Shown piece by piece: positions 43,335 through 51,462 of a DNA stretch of 64,000 bases. How positions within the stretch are numbered: the stretch's first letter is position 1; the number at the start of each line of letters is the position of its first letter. The stretch lies in contig NZ_JAFFJV010000014.1 of assembly GCF_016924645.1 (NCBI RefSeq), positions 124,001-188,000 on the forward strand, given 5' to 3'. Origin of the DNA: Rufibacter psychrotolerans. Its GTDB lineage: Bacteria > Bacteroidota > Bacteroidia > Cytophagales > Hymenobacteraceae. A model generated the notes under the pieces. The model ran no database searches, was not told the origin of the DNA, and was given only the letters and a program-made list of their open reading frames with translations. Both the position numbers and the translations under genes were made by a program.

Positions 43335-44678
43335 ATGACCACATTCGCTACACAACTAGGTTTCCAGCCAACTCAGGAGCAAATAACTGCTCTAAACAAA
43401 ATCAGCAAATTTGTTGATGGTAATTCTACAGATGACTTCTTTGTTTTAAGAGGTTCCGCGGGTACAGGTAAAACCTCAATTGTGAAAGCGATAACAGAGC
43501 AGCTACGTTCTAATGGCAAAACAGTTAAAATTGGCGCACCTACTGCCAGAGCGGCTAAGATCATTGGTGCAAAGACTGGCCAACAGTCTAAAACCATGCA
43601 TAGCCAGATCTACACCCCTGAGACTGTACAAAACGGCGGCGGCGTGCGCCTCATTCGTAAGCAGAATACTAACCCAGAAGAAACCATCTATATAGTAGAT
43701 GAGGCTTCGATGATCTCAGATACCCTTACAAAGAATGAAAACTTCTTTGTAAAGAAGCCGCTTTTAACTGATTACCTGGATTATGTGAAACAAGGTAACA
43801 GCAGAAACAAGGTCCTGCTGATTGGTGACATTTATCAGTTACCTCCGGTTACACCAGGTTCAGACATTGCTTTTTCACCTGCCCTTCACCCAGATTACTT
43901 AAGTGGCAAGTTAGGTTTAACAGGCGATATGTTTGCACTGACTCAGGTCATGCGTCAGACCCAAGGTTCTAAAGTCTTAGAGCTTGCCACAGCTATTAGA
44001 GATACCATGACTAAAGGAGGAAGTACTGTCAGTAAAACGTTGCCAATGGTTGCAAATGCAACACAGGCTATACATCTTTACCTGAGCCTATATGAGGAAG
44101 GGGTTCTTGATAAGACTACAATTATTTGCTGGACTAACAAAGATGTAAATTGGTGGAACAACACCTTAAGACAGCGACTGGGCTATACAGGTAGTATTTC
44201 TGCGGGAGACATAGTTACCACACAAGCTAATTGGTTTAGCACTTCTGAGTGGATTTTCAAAGGCGATACTGGTGTCATCAAATTGCTAGACAGCAAAATA
44301 GAGACCTATGCGGACCTCCATTTTGTAGACGCAGAGATTGAATTCGGTGGAGAAGCGGGTGGTAAAATGACAATCAAGACAAAGGTTTTGGTTGAATGTC
44401 TATCCAGTGAGACAGGCGAATTGTCACTTGACCAGCATAACAAACTCTACCACTATGTGATGAGGGACAACGAACCTTTTAGAAAATCTCAAAAGCCAAG
44501 TGATGATCCATATATTGGGGCAATGCGCTTGAAGCATGGTTACGCCACTACCTGTCATAAAGCACAAGGTGGAGAATGGGATAATGTTATTCTGCATCCA
44601 TACCAGCCCAAAGATCTACGTTGGCTGTATACTGCAGTTACTAGAGCTCGGAATGAGGCTTACTCTTGGGCAGCTTAA
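43335..44678 (+). CDS. RecD/Pif1-like ATP-dependent helicase
   Basis: 447 residues. A superfamily 1 helicase: Walker A GSAGTGKTS (about 39-47), motif Ia GAPTARAAKI, Walker B IYIVDEASMI, motif III LLIGDIYQLPPV, and C-terminal UvrD-like motifs YATTCHKAQGGEWD and LYTAVTRARNEAY. It lacks the long N-terminal domain of RecD2, giving a compact AAA_30 plus UvrD_C_2 form. It unwinds DNA, probably 5' to 3'. Such helicases occur both in phages and defence loci. It lies between the WYL gene and the retron; whether it works with either is unknown. Confidence 0.88.
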   Translation: MTTFATQLGFQPTQEQITALNKISKFVDGNSTDDFFVLRGSAGTGKTSIVKAITEQLRSNGKTVKIGAPTARAAKIIGAKTGQQSKTMHSQIYTPETVQNGGGVRLIRKQNTNPEETIYIVDEASMISDTLTKNENFFVKKPLLTDYLDYVKQGNSRNKVLLIGDIYQLPPVTPGSDIAFSPALHPDYLSGKLGLTGDMFALTQVMRQTQGSKVLELATAIRDTMTKGGSTVSKTLPMVANATQAIHLYLSLYEEGVLDKTTIICWTNKDVNWWNNTLRQRLGYTGSISAGDIVTTQANWFSTSEWIFKGDTGVIKLLDSKIETYADLHFVDAEIEFGGEAGGKMTIKTKVLVECLSSETGELSLDQHNKLYHYVMRDNEPFRKSQKPSDDPYIGAMRLKHGYATTCHKAQGGEWDNVILHPYQPKDLRWLYTAVTRARNEAYSWAA

Positions 44679-44686
44679 ATGTTTCA

Positions 44687-44724
44687 AAGCAAGAGCATGT
44701 ATGATTAGATGTGTGCTCTTGCTT
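44687..44724 (+). terminator. Hairpin after the helicase gene
   Basis: AAGCAAGAGCA and TGCTCTTGCTT form an 11-bp stem with a 16-nt loop, 8 bp after the stop codon. There is no U-tract, so it may be a weak terminator or an mRNA-end stabiliser. Confidence 0.5.
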
Positions 44725-44750
44725 AAGAATGGTTAATACAATAATTAAAC

Positions 44751-44758
44751 TATATTTG
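44751..44758 (+). promoter_or_regulatory. -7 promoter box (TATATTTG) of the retron
   Basis: An exact TAnnTTTG match whose predicted start site (about 44764) coincides with the first base of the retron a1 arm. No good -33 box was found. Confidence 0.55.
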
Positions 44759-44763
44759 TAAAT

Positions 44764-44928
44764 AAGGCACCTGCGGTAATAGACTTAATTTGCATTGTGG
44801 AACGCAATGTGCTCACCAATGTTTCAACATGGTTGTTCATTATTTAGATGTGAGTTGTTTTTTTACTTTTTCTTTTTTTAGATTTTTTTAATCTAATATA
44901 AGAGTTGAAAGTCTCCGCAGGTTGCCTT
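44764..44928 (+). ncRNA. Retron msr-msd non-coding RNA
   Basis: The region is bounded by complementary arms: a1 AAGGCACCTGCGG (44764-44776) and a2 CCGCAGGTTGCCTT (44915-44928), pairing with one bulged base, as in retrons where a1/a2 joins the msr 5' end and the msd 3' end. Inside are hairpins at 44793-44809 (CATTG/CAATG), 44812-44854 (CTCAC/GTGAG with an inner CCA-TGT/ACATGG stem) and 44878-44896 (TTAGATT/AATCTAA with a T5 loop). A candidate branching G is 44782 in TAGAC. About 165 nt, ending 8 bp before the RT start codon, the canonical position. The msr/msd border cannot be fixed by eye. Confidence 0.78.
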
Positions 44929-44936
44929 ACCTTATT

Positions 44937-45983
44937 ATGGAATTATCTCATAAGCAAACTGAATATATAAAATATTTTGTATCCAATGGAGAGACACTAG
45001 AAGACCTTAAGTCTCTTATTAACTATATTATTAAACTACAAAATGATACTTTAGGCACTACTTATAAACCTGTAAGCATAAAGCAATTAACCTTTTATTT
45101 TGCTAACCGGGACAAGCAGTATTTCAATTTTGAGATTCCTAAAAAAACAGGTGGCGTTAGAAAAATCACCGCTCCAGATCTGTTCCTAAAGAAGATTCAG
45201 CGCCGCATTAATTTTGCTTTGGATCTGCTGTTCAAACCCAAAGCTGCTGCTCACGGGTTTGTAACAGGAAGAAGCATAGTATCAAATGCCAAGGTACACG
45301 TAGGCAAAAAGTATGTCTATAATGTAGATCTGAAAGACTTCTTTCCAACTATTCATTTTGGGAGAATAAAAGCGGTGTTGCAACTTCATCCATTTAAGAT
45401 GAAGCCTAAATTCGCTCAGCTTATTGCTCATATATGCTGCTTTGAAGGAATATTGCCACAGGGAGCACCTACATCTCCTATTATAACAAATATCATTTGT
45501 CAGCAATTAGATAAGAACTTAGTTAGCTTTGCTAAGTTCTATAAGTGCTATTATACTCGTTATGCCGATGACCTAACGTTCTCCTCTGATAAGAATTCGT
45601 TCAAAGAGAAGTTCTATGAAGATTTAGTATTACATTTAACCAATGCTGGGTTTGCATTAAATGAGAAGAAGACAAGAAAGCAGACAAGAACTCAGCGGCA
45701 GGAAGTGACTGGCATAATTGTAAATGAAAAACTAAACCTTCAGCGCAGTTATATTAAGAAGATCCGAGCAATGCTTTATAATTGGGAGAAGGATGGCCTA
45801 CATGCTTGCCAGAAAAACTTCAATCAATACTATCCTCTTGAAAAAGGATTCTTTAAAAATAAATCTGTACCTCCATTCGAGAATGTAGTAATGGGTAAAA
45901 TTCTTTTTCTTGGCATGGTTAGAGGGAAGGATGATAAATACTTCTTGGAGTTCTTTTCGAAATATCAAAACTTATCAAAATAG
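44937..45983 (+). CDS. Retron reverse transcriptase
   Basis: 348 residues from ATG 44937; an in-frame TTG 15 bp upstream lies within the a2 arm and is unlikely. Reverse transcriptase motifs in order: KKTGGVRKITAP (about 69-80), catalytic Asp131 in VDLKDFFPTI, LPQGAPTSP (173-181), the active-site YADD (209-212) and thumb-entry VTG (257-259). NAKVH (117-121) fits the retron NAxxH motif and VTG the retron Y-region motif, which together separate retron RTs from group II intron and Abi RTs. It copies the msd part of the upstream RNA into branched single-stranded DNA. It is 5 bp from the putative effector gene. Confidence 0.9.
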   Translation: MELSHKQTEYIKYFVSNGETLEDLKSLINYIIKLQNDTLGTTYKPVSIKQLTFYFANRDKQYFNFEIPKKTGGVRKITAPDLFLKKIQRRINFALDLLFKPKAAAHGFVTGRSIVSNAKVHVGKKYVYNVDLKDFFPTIHFGRIKAVLQLHPFKMKPKFAQLIAHICCFEGILPQGAPTSPIITNIICQQLDKNLVSFAKFYKCYYTRYADDLTFSSDKNSFKEKFYEDLVLHLTNAGFALNEKKTRKQTRTQRQEVTGIIVNEKLNLQRSYIKKIRAMLYNWEKDGLHACQKNFNQYYPLEKGFFKNKSVPPFENVVMGKILFLGMVRGKDDKYFLEFFSKYQNLSK

Positions 45984-45988
45984 AAAAA

Positions 45989-46846
45989 ATGGAAATCAAT
46001 TCTTTAGTCAAGTTCTATGAGGATAATTTAGAGAACCTACAGCTTTTAAGGTGTATTAGAAAAAAAGCTGAAGACTTTTACAAAGAGCTAGTCACTCCTA
46101 AAATAAAGGAGGACCTGGTTCTGTGCTTTTTTGAAATGGAAAAAGCTGCAGCTCTTAATAATCTTGATAGATTCTTCTTTAATCTCCAAAAACAAATAGA
46201 AATATTAATTGATTATGCGATAAAAAACCTCATCACATTAGAAAGAATAAAAATTGATTCAAAAACTAAGAAGATCTTAGACATAGATGGTAATGAAACT
46301 TTACTTGCGGATGAGTTCTTTTCAATAAAGTACAAAGTAGAAAGCCATGATGAATCTAAAAAGTTTATAAAAAGTTCAACTGGTGACAACATACTATTTA
46401 CTTCAATCGAGGCAAGTAAAGAGCTTCCTGAAGGGGCAGTAGAAATTACTTACAGTGAATGGGTGAAAGAAAATAAACTAAACCAATTAACAAAGTATAT
46501 AGATGAGTTACAATTTCAATCTTTGTCGATTAGCAATAAACTAAATATATTTTTTATTTACTTAATATCAAACGACCCCAACAAGAAAGAATATAACGGT
46601 AAATTTGACACTACAATAAGACAGCAAAAACTGTCTTACAAAAGCACTAATTCAATAAATGCTTTCAGGATCCGATATTCACATGGAAACGCTGAGTTAA
46701 CTGAAAAGCAATTAGAATACATAAAGGAAGTGGAAGAAAACAACAAAAGGAACCTTTATTTTTTCTATATAAATTATTACAAGGTTTTAAATACAATATA
46801 TACTTCATTCAATAAAAACATGAAAAGCTCGACCCTTTTGATGTAG
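45989..46846 (+). CDS. Putative retron effector with a HEPN-like motif
   Basis: 285 residues, very AT-rich and predominantly helical, without signal peptide or membrane helix. The C-terminal third contains NAFRIRYSHGNAEL: Arg227-x4-His232 followed by Gly, the form of the HEPN ribonuclease motif (R-x4-6-H, often RNxxxHG). The N-terminal two thirds (VKFYEDNLENLQLLRCIRKKAED, NLQKQIEILIDYAIKNLI) show no recognised domain. The gene follows the reverse transcriptase by 5 bp and is last before a terminator, the position of retron toxin effectors. Proposed role: an RNase kept inactive by the RT-msDNA complex and released on phage infection. The HEPN call rests on one motif, so it is tentative. Confidence 0.6.
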   Translation: MEINSLVKFYEDNLENLQLLRCIRKKAEDFYKELVTPKIKEDLVLCFFEMEKAAALNNLDRFFFNLQKQIEILIDYAIKNLITLERIKIDSKTKKILDIDGNETLLADEFFSIKYKVESHDESKKFIKSSTGDNILFTSIEASKELPEGAVEITYSEWVKENKLNQLTKYIDELQFQSLSISNKLNIFFIYLISNDPNKKEYNGKFDTTIRQQKLSYKSTNSINAFRIRYSHGNAELTEKQLEYIKEVEENNKRNLYFFYINYYKVLNTIYTSFNKNMKSSTLLM

Positions 46847-46866
46847 AAATTAGTTCCAACATTATG

Positions 46867-46898
46867 AAAAAAGGCAGAGCTCTCACTCTGCCTTTTTT
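46867..46898. terminator. Bidirectional terminator between the retron and BREX
   Basis: Perfect 13-bp arms AAAAAAGGCAGAG and CTCTGCCTTTTTT with a 6-nt loop. It separates the convergent retron effector and brxL and touches the brxL stop codon. Confidence 0.92.
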
Positions 46899-48919
46899 CA
46901 TATCCTCAAATAAGTAATCTCACAATCCTTACACTTCCTTTTCTCCTGGTACAGATCAGCTGCATTATACTTCCCTTCATACCTGTCGAAAATATCCAGC
47001 CCGCGCCCAAGGTTAATCTTCCAGCCATTGTCGGCCATCACACTGCGGTCATGAACATTTCTGAACTCATAGGTTAAATGAATGCCTATGTCTGTCATGT
47101 TCTCTTTAAGATCCTCCAGATTGGCAATAGAACTTGCCGTGTTCTCTTCTGTATTCCAGGTAACAACGTGTAGGTCTATTTCTTCATCTGGTTCTTTAAT
47201 TTGTTCCAGCATGATACAGAACTCTAATAAGTTCTTGAACTGGTAATGATACCTGATATATGGGTCTTGTAGGGTTATTTTAGTAGCCCCTTTCAGGTAG
47301 TTACCAAAAAGCTTCTTGTAAGAGACACCCATTTGATTATCTTTAATCAGCACCTGGTGCGGAGATAGCTTTTCTTCAGACTCCTTGATAACAAAACCTT
47401 CTGCGCCCTCTTCCTCCTCTTCTTCAGCTTCCTTCTTTTTATTATGGAGCGCTGCATGATAGTTTTGCATTTCAAGCGTTTCTACAGAAACTTCTTTGCC
47501 CGTGGCTCTCACCCGGTAGGTAAAATCAACAGGCTCGTTGCGGAACGTTTCGTCTATAATGTATAGCTGATCCTTTACCCGCTTACGGCCTTCAATAGCA
47601 AAATCAAGTAGCTCAAGTGCTTCTTCCTGGGTCAACTCTTTGTGCGGGTACAAGAGCTTCACTAAACCAGAGAATGACTTTCTTATAGCCGTTTTATCAC
47701 GGGTAGATAAAGAACCATGAAGCTCTACATACTGGTCAATAAAGCTGCTGTAATCAGCTTTACGAAGTTCTTTAAGCACCTCAGCTATATAGTCTACAAT
47801 AAAGCCGTAGCCGATAGAAAAGACTGAGTTCTTGAGTATGCGTACTTCCCAGCCCGGTATGTACATGTGCATCCTGTCCAGGAAGGCACCTTTGATGTAA
47901 CCTTCAGGTATTGACTCAAATAAGTGGGAGTTTTTCAGCATGTAGGGCACCGTGTGCTTAGTATTCCCTACAAATGCCAAAGAAGCAGTGGCTTGATACG
48001 TTTCTTTCCCTCGGTTGAAAGATTGGTTCGCCATGTAGTTCTGCATGATCTTAACTAAGTCACCGTCTACCCTTCTGCTGCCCTGCTCCTGCTCAAATTC
48101 ATCCAGCGCCACCACATCCCAGTAACCAACAAGGCCTATTTTGTTGCCATTGTTGTTCACAAACAATCTTGCCTTTGACACATCTCCCCCAGATACCAGC
48201 ACACCATGCGGTGAAAGTTCAGAGAAAATGTGGGATTTACCAGTACCCTTCGGCCCAAGCTCTATAAAATTGTAGTTGTTCTCTACGTGGGTAATTAGGC
48301 GGGAAATCTGGATCATTTTACCCCGCTTGTTGAAGAACTCAGGGTTCAGACCAATGCTGTGCATCAATAGGTCCAGCCACTCTTCGGCAGTAAATTCTTT
48401 CCTGGCATCTACGTAATCATCAAGCCGCACATTAGATACCTGAATTGGCTTGATGTCTTCAATTACCCAGCGTACCTGTGCATCAGCAGCATGGTTATAA
48501 CCCATGGTTAAAATACACCATACTCCGCCTCCACTGAGCAGCTTTTGATGCTCTAACACCATTTTATCAGCAATAGGTACGTGGTTTATCCCTAGGTTAG
48601 CAAAATCGGCTTCATAAATGTTGGCTCTGTCATTTAGCTGCACATTTACCTTATCAATGATCTTGTAACTGCCTTGCTGACGGATGGTAGACTTTACAAT
48701 TTCTGACTCACTGCGGTGAACATAATTGTTCTTGATTACCGTCTTTACCTTTTCAATACCCGACTGAATAATCTCTTCATCATTAATAGCACAGTATTGC
48801 CCTAGCAGGTACTCCAATACATACGTAGGTACTACGGCATTGCCTTTTACTCGAGCCGTAAGATCTTTACGAACTACCTTGCCTTCAAAATGCTTAAGTA
48901 TCTTCTCTTGTAGGTCCAT
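46898..48919 (-). CDS. brxL: BREX protein BrxL (Lon-like ATPase)
   Basis: 673 residues. AAA+ module with Walker A GPKGTGKSH (about 219-227), sensor region VALDEFEQEQGSRRVDGD and the arginine-rich FLDRMHMYIPGWE; the C-terminal part (after about 500) corresponds to the Lon-protease-like domain, in which an acidic insert (KKKEAEEEEEEGAEG) is prominent. BrxL is the last gene of type 1 BREX systems, forms hexameric rings on DNA and is needed for phage exclusion. Stop and start overlap with pglZ by 1 bp. Confidence 0.95.
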   Translation of the reverse strand: MDLQEKILKHFEGKVVRKDLTARVKGNAVVPTYVLEYLLGQYCAINDEEIIQSGIEKVKTVIKNNYVHRSESEIVKSTIRQQGSYKIIDKVNVQLNDRANIYEADFANLGINHVPIADKMVLEHQKLLSGGGVWCILTMGYNHAADAQVRWVIEDIKPIQVSNVRLDDYVDARKEFTAEEWLDLLMHSIGLNPEFFNKRGKMIQISRLITHVENNYNFIELGPKGTGKSHIFSELSPHGVLVSGGDVSKARLFVNNNGNKIGLVGYWDVVALDEFEQEQGSRRVDGDLVKIMQNYMANQSFNRGKETYQATASLAFVGNTKHTVPYMLKNSHLFESIPEGYIKGAFLDRMHMYIPGWEVRILKNSVFSIGYGFIVDYIAEVLKELRKADYSSFIDQYVELHGSLSTRDKTAIRKSFSGLVKLLYPHKELTQEEALELLDFAIEGRKRVKDQLYIIDETFRNEPVDFTYRVRATGKEVSVETLEMQNYHAALHNKKKEAEEEEEEGAEGFVIKESEEKLSPHQVLIKDNQMGVSYKKLFGNYLKGATKITLQDPYIRYHYQFKNLLEFCIMLEQIKEPDEEIDLHVVTWNTEENTASSIANLEDLKENMTDIGIHLTYEFRNVHDRSVMADNGWKINLGRGLDIFDRYEGKYNAADLYQEKRKCKDCEITYLRI

Positions 48920-51459
48920 TAGAAATCTTGTGCAATTAAGGTGTTGTTGTCTACTGACTCCTCAATAATAGGATTTAAGCGATCTCCTTTATCAAAGACT
49001 TTCAACTTCAGGTATGTTTCTTTAGCAGCAGCACTGTGCAGTGTCAGCTCCAATTTGTAGAATCGTTCGGATGGAGAGCCTGAAGTTGAATTTAACAAAA
49101 GGCTAGCTTCGTTGCTAACCAGGTCTGAGTTTTTGTAAAGTCCTACTACCAGCTCACGCTCTTTCTCAGTGCGCGATATTTTGTTTTCTTGCAGTATGTT
49201 TACCCGCAGCACATTCGACACTACCTTCAGCGGACCTTGTTTTACCAGCACTGGTTTCACCTTCTGTGTTATATCCTGACGCTTTCTGGAGCTCTCAATG
49301 ATAGGCACAACCAGTTCCTGAAGGCTACCTCCACCATGCACGAACTGGTGTCCCACCCCCTGCTTTTTATACCTGTTTACTGAAGCGGGAATCACTACCG
49401 ACAAATCATCTGTAAAGCGCGAAGTAGCTGAAAGCGGAAGTTTATAACCTAGCGCTGGCTGACCATCGTCCTTCACAAGCTCATATCTATTATGCGTGGT
49501 AATGGCATTTAGACCAGAAGAATGTTCTTTGTCTTTCTCGTCTATCTCCCTATCATTGAACAGGAAGCCATGATCTGCCGTGATGATAACGCGGGATACG
49601 TTGTAAGTACCATGCAACTTCTTTACAAAAACCTTTAGCTCTTCAATGGCTTCCTTCACTGCTGCCAGTGTCTTCCGCTCCGATACCTTTTTGTCCCCTA
49701 TCATATCGATGGCGTCATGATAGATGTACACCAGCTTAGATTTGAACAACTCTCTGTTCTTCTCCTGACTATACTGCTGCAGATCTGCAAACTGTACTAC
49801 ACGTGCCTCATCATCCGTTGCAGTTAATAATTTACCACGGTTATCCAAACCACTAGTGGAAACACCATCTATGCAGATAGCTCCTTCATTGAACTCGTAC
49901 TTCTTACCTGGCAACAGCTGCGCCATACCTATACTTGTTTTGGAAGGTATAGACGCTAACTGGTAGCGGATGTCGGCACTGTTTTTAGCATCTCCGTGTA
50001 GCTCCGACAGCAACTCTTCTGCAGCCTCATAGCGTAGCGCATCCGAGATGATAACAGCTACTTTCTGATCGTAAGGCTCAATTTCGTTTTTGTAGAAGTC
50101 GTATTGCTTCGGGAAACCTAGTTGCTTGTAATCGAACTGGTAGGCGTTTAAGCATTTCAGCCACTCCCGATTCGATTTCTCCAGGAACTCTTCATAGCGC
50201 TTGTTTACCAGCTGCACCAGTTCTTCGAGCTTGATGTGTGGCGGTACTTCGGTGTCATCCATGCTGCGGTAAGCGCAAAGGGCTTTGCGGTATTCCTGGT
50301 CTACCTTGAACCACTCCGAAACATAGGCACGGGTATAGTCTTCGGGCTTGTCCAGAATATAAGTAGGTATAGCATTCACCAGCTTTACCATTTCAGCTGC
50401 ATGGATGATAAAGGTCAGGCTGCTGTTGAGCGATGGTGTAGTGGGCTCTCCTACACTTATCTTCTCCAGTCCCTGAATAACTGATTGTGGATTAATATCC
50501 AGGCTCGTAACCTGCTCGGCTATCAGCTGCCATTTCATTTGCAAGGTATAGTAGGCGAAGTCGGCTTTGCTGCCGTATACCTCCATCAGCTTCAGCTCCT
50601 GAATAGCGCCTGCATTGGCTTCTATCGCTTCCTGTAACTGTTCCCCTAAACCATCTTTGCGGTTGGCCTCTTCCTGTAGTTGGTTCATTCTGGCTAGCAC
50701 CTGCCGCTTTTTAACCTTTAGCGACTTATAAGGATCCTCTGTAGCAGGGTCAGTTATGTACTGCATTAGGGAATTATATTTTAGCACCTTTAGCAGCTCT
50801 GCCAGCTTCTCTGAACTGAACTCACTTATCTCCTGATCAAAGTGTTGCTTTACCTGTTTGTTTAGCCACTCTAGCAGGTTGTTATCCCGTACCTTCCGAC
50901 CAACGCGCTTCAACTCTTCTTCCTGACCAGGCCGCAGCAGCGAAAACAGTTTTGCCAGCAGCACAGGCCAGCACTCTGGTGACTTAAACTTTAGGAAGGC
51001 AGAAAAAAGCGCCTGTACCAGTACCGACTCATCCAGAGTTTCAGGCTTAAGGATTGGAGCGCATACTTCCTGTACCAAACTATACTTAAGCTCGCGCATG
51101 TAGCGCTTTATAAGTGGCTGGTGATGGCGCTGCAGACGGTGCTCTTCCATAAAGGCAGCCTCATCGTCCAGCAACAGCTCTTTGTTCGCCAGCAGCAGGT
51201 CCAGTAAAGGGAATTGCTTGTAGTCTTCGTAATTTTTGGGGCTTTGCATAGGCAGGTATAGGAATACCTTATCCTGCTTCCACTCCCCATGCAGCATGGT
51301 CTTCAGATAGAAGTAGTTGTGTTCAAACTGAATCACACGAATGTTATCCAGCTCCAAAGCTTCTACTTCGTCTTTGAAATCCTGATCCCTATCAAAAAAG
51401 AACAACACCCGTAAGTGCGGGTGTGTCCTGTAATACTTCTCAATTTTCTCTTGCAGCAT
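48919..51459 (-). CDS. pglZ: BREX protein PglZ (alkaline-phosphatase-superfamily)
   Basis: 846 residues. The PglZ phosphatase core is recognised by VAVIISDALRYEAAEELL (about 466-483), with the metal-site Asp, and by VIITADHGFLFNDRE (about 624-638). The long N-terminal part (RVLFFFDRDQDFKDEV) is a helical PglZ-specific region. It is required for both host methylation and exclusion in BREX, although the phosphatase substrate is unknown. It is 3 bp downstream of pglX. Confidence 0.95.
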   Translation of the reverse strand: MLQEKIEKYYRTHPHLRVLFFFDRDQDFKDEVEALELDNIRVIQFEHNYFYLKTMLHGEWKQDKVFLYLPMQSPKNYEDYKQFPLLDLLLANKELLLDDEAAFMEEHRLQRHHQPLIKRYMRELKYSLVQEVCAPILKPETLDESVLVQALFSAFLKFKSPECWPVLLAKLFSLLRPGQEEELKRVGRKVRDNNLLEWLNKQVKQHFDQEISEFSSEKLAELLKVLKYNSLMQYITDPATEDPYKSLKVKKRQVLARMNQLQEEANRKDGLGEQLQEAIEANAGAIQELKLMEVYGSKADFAYYTLQMKWQLIAEQVTSLDINPQSVIQGLEKISVGEPTTPSLNSSLTFIIHAAEMVKLVNAIPTYILDKPEDYTRAYVSEWFKVDQEYRKALCAYRSMDDTEVPPHIKLEELVQLVNKRYEEFLEKSNREWLKCLNAYQFDYKQLGFPKQYDFYKNEIEPYDQKVAVIISDALRYEAAEELLSELHGDAKNSADIRYQLASIPSKTSIGMAQLLPGKKYEFNEGAICIDGVSTSGLDNRGKLLTATDDEARVVQFADLQQYSQEKNRELFKSKLVYIYHDAIDMIGDKKVSERKTLAAVKEAIEELKVFVKKLHGTYNVSRVIITADHGFLFNDREIDEKDKEHSSGLNAITTHNRYELVKDDGQPALGYKLPLSATSRFTDDLSVVIPASVNRYKKQGVGHQFVHGGGSLQELVVPIIESSRKRQDITQKVKPVLVKQGPLKVVSNVLRVNILQENKISRTEKERELVVGLYKNSDLVSNEASLLLNSTSGSPSERFYKLELTLHSAAAKETYLKLKVFDKGDRLNPIIEESVDNNTLIAQDF

Positions 51460-51462
51460 TGT

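Noticed and set aside
44922..44936. TTG start for the reverse transcriptase
   Set aside because: It lies inside the a2 arm of the retron RNA; the ATG at 44937 fits the usual layout better.
44937..46846. AbiA- or AbiK-type abortive infection RT
   Set aside because: RT is short, has the retron NAxxH and VTG motifs and a flanking a1/a2 RNA, none of which Abi RTs have; the HEPN-like partner alone was not enough to prefer this reading.
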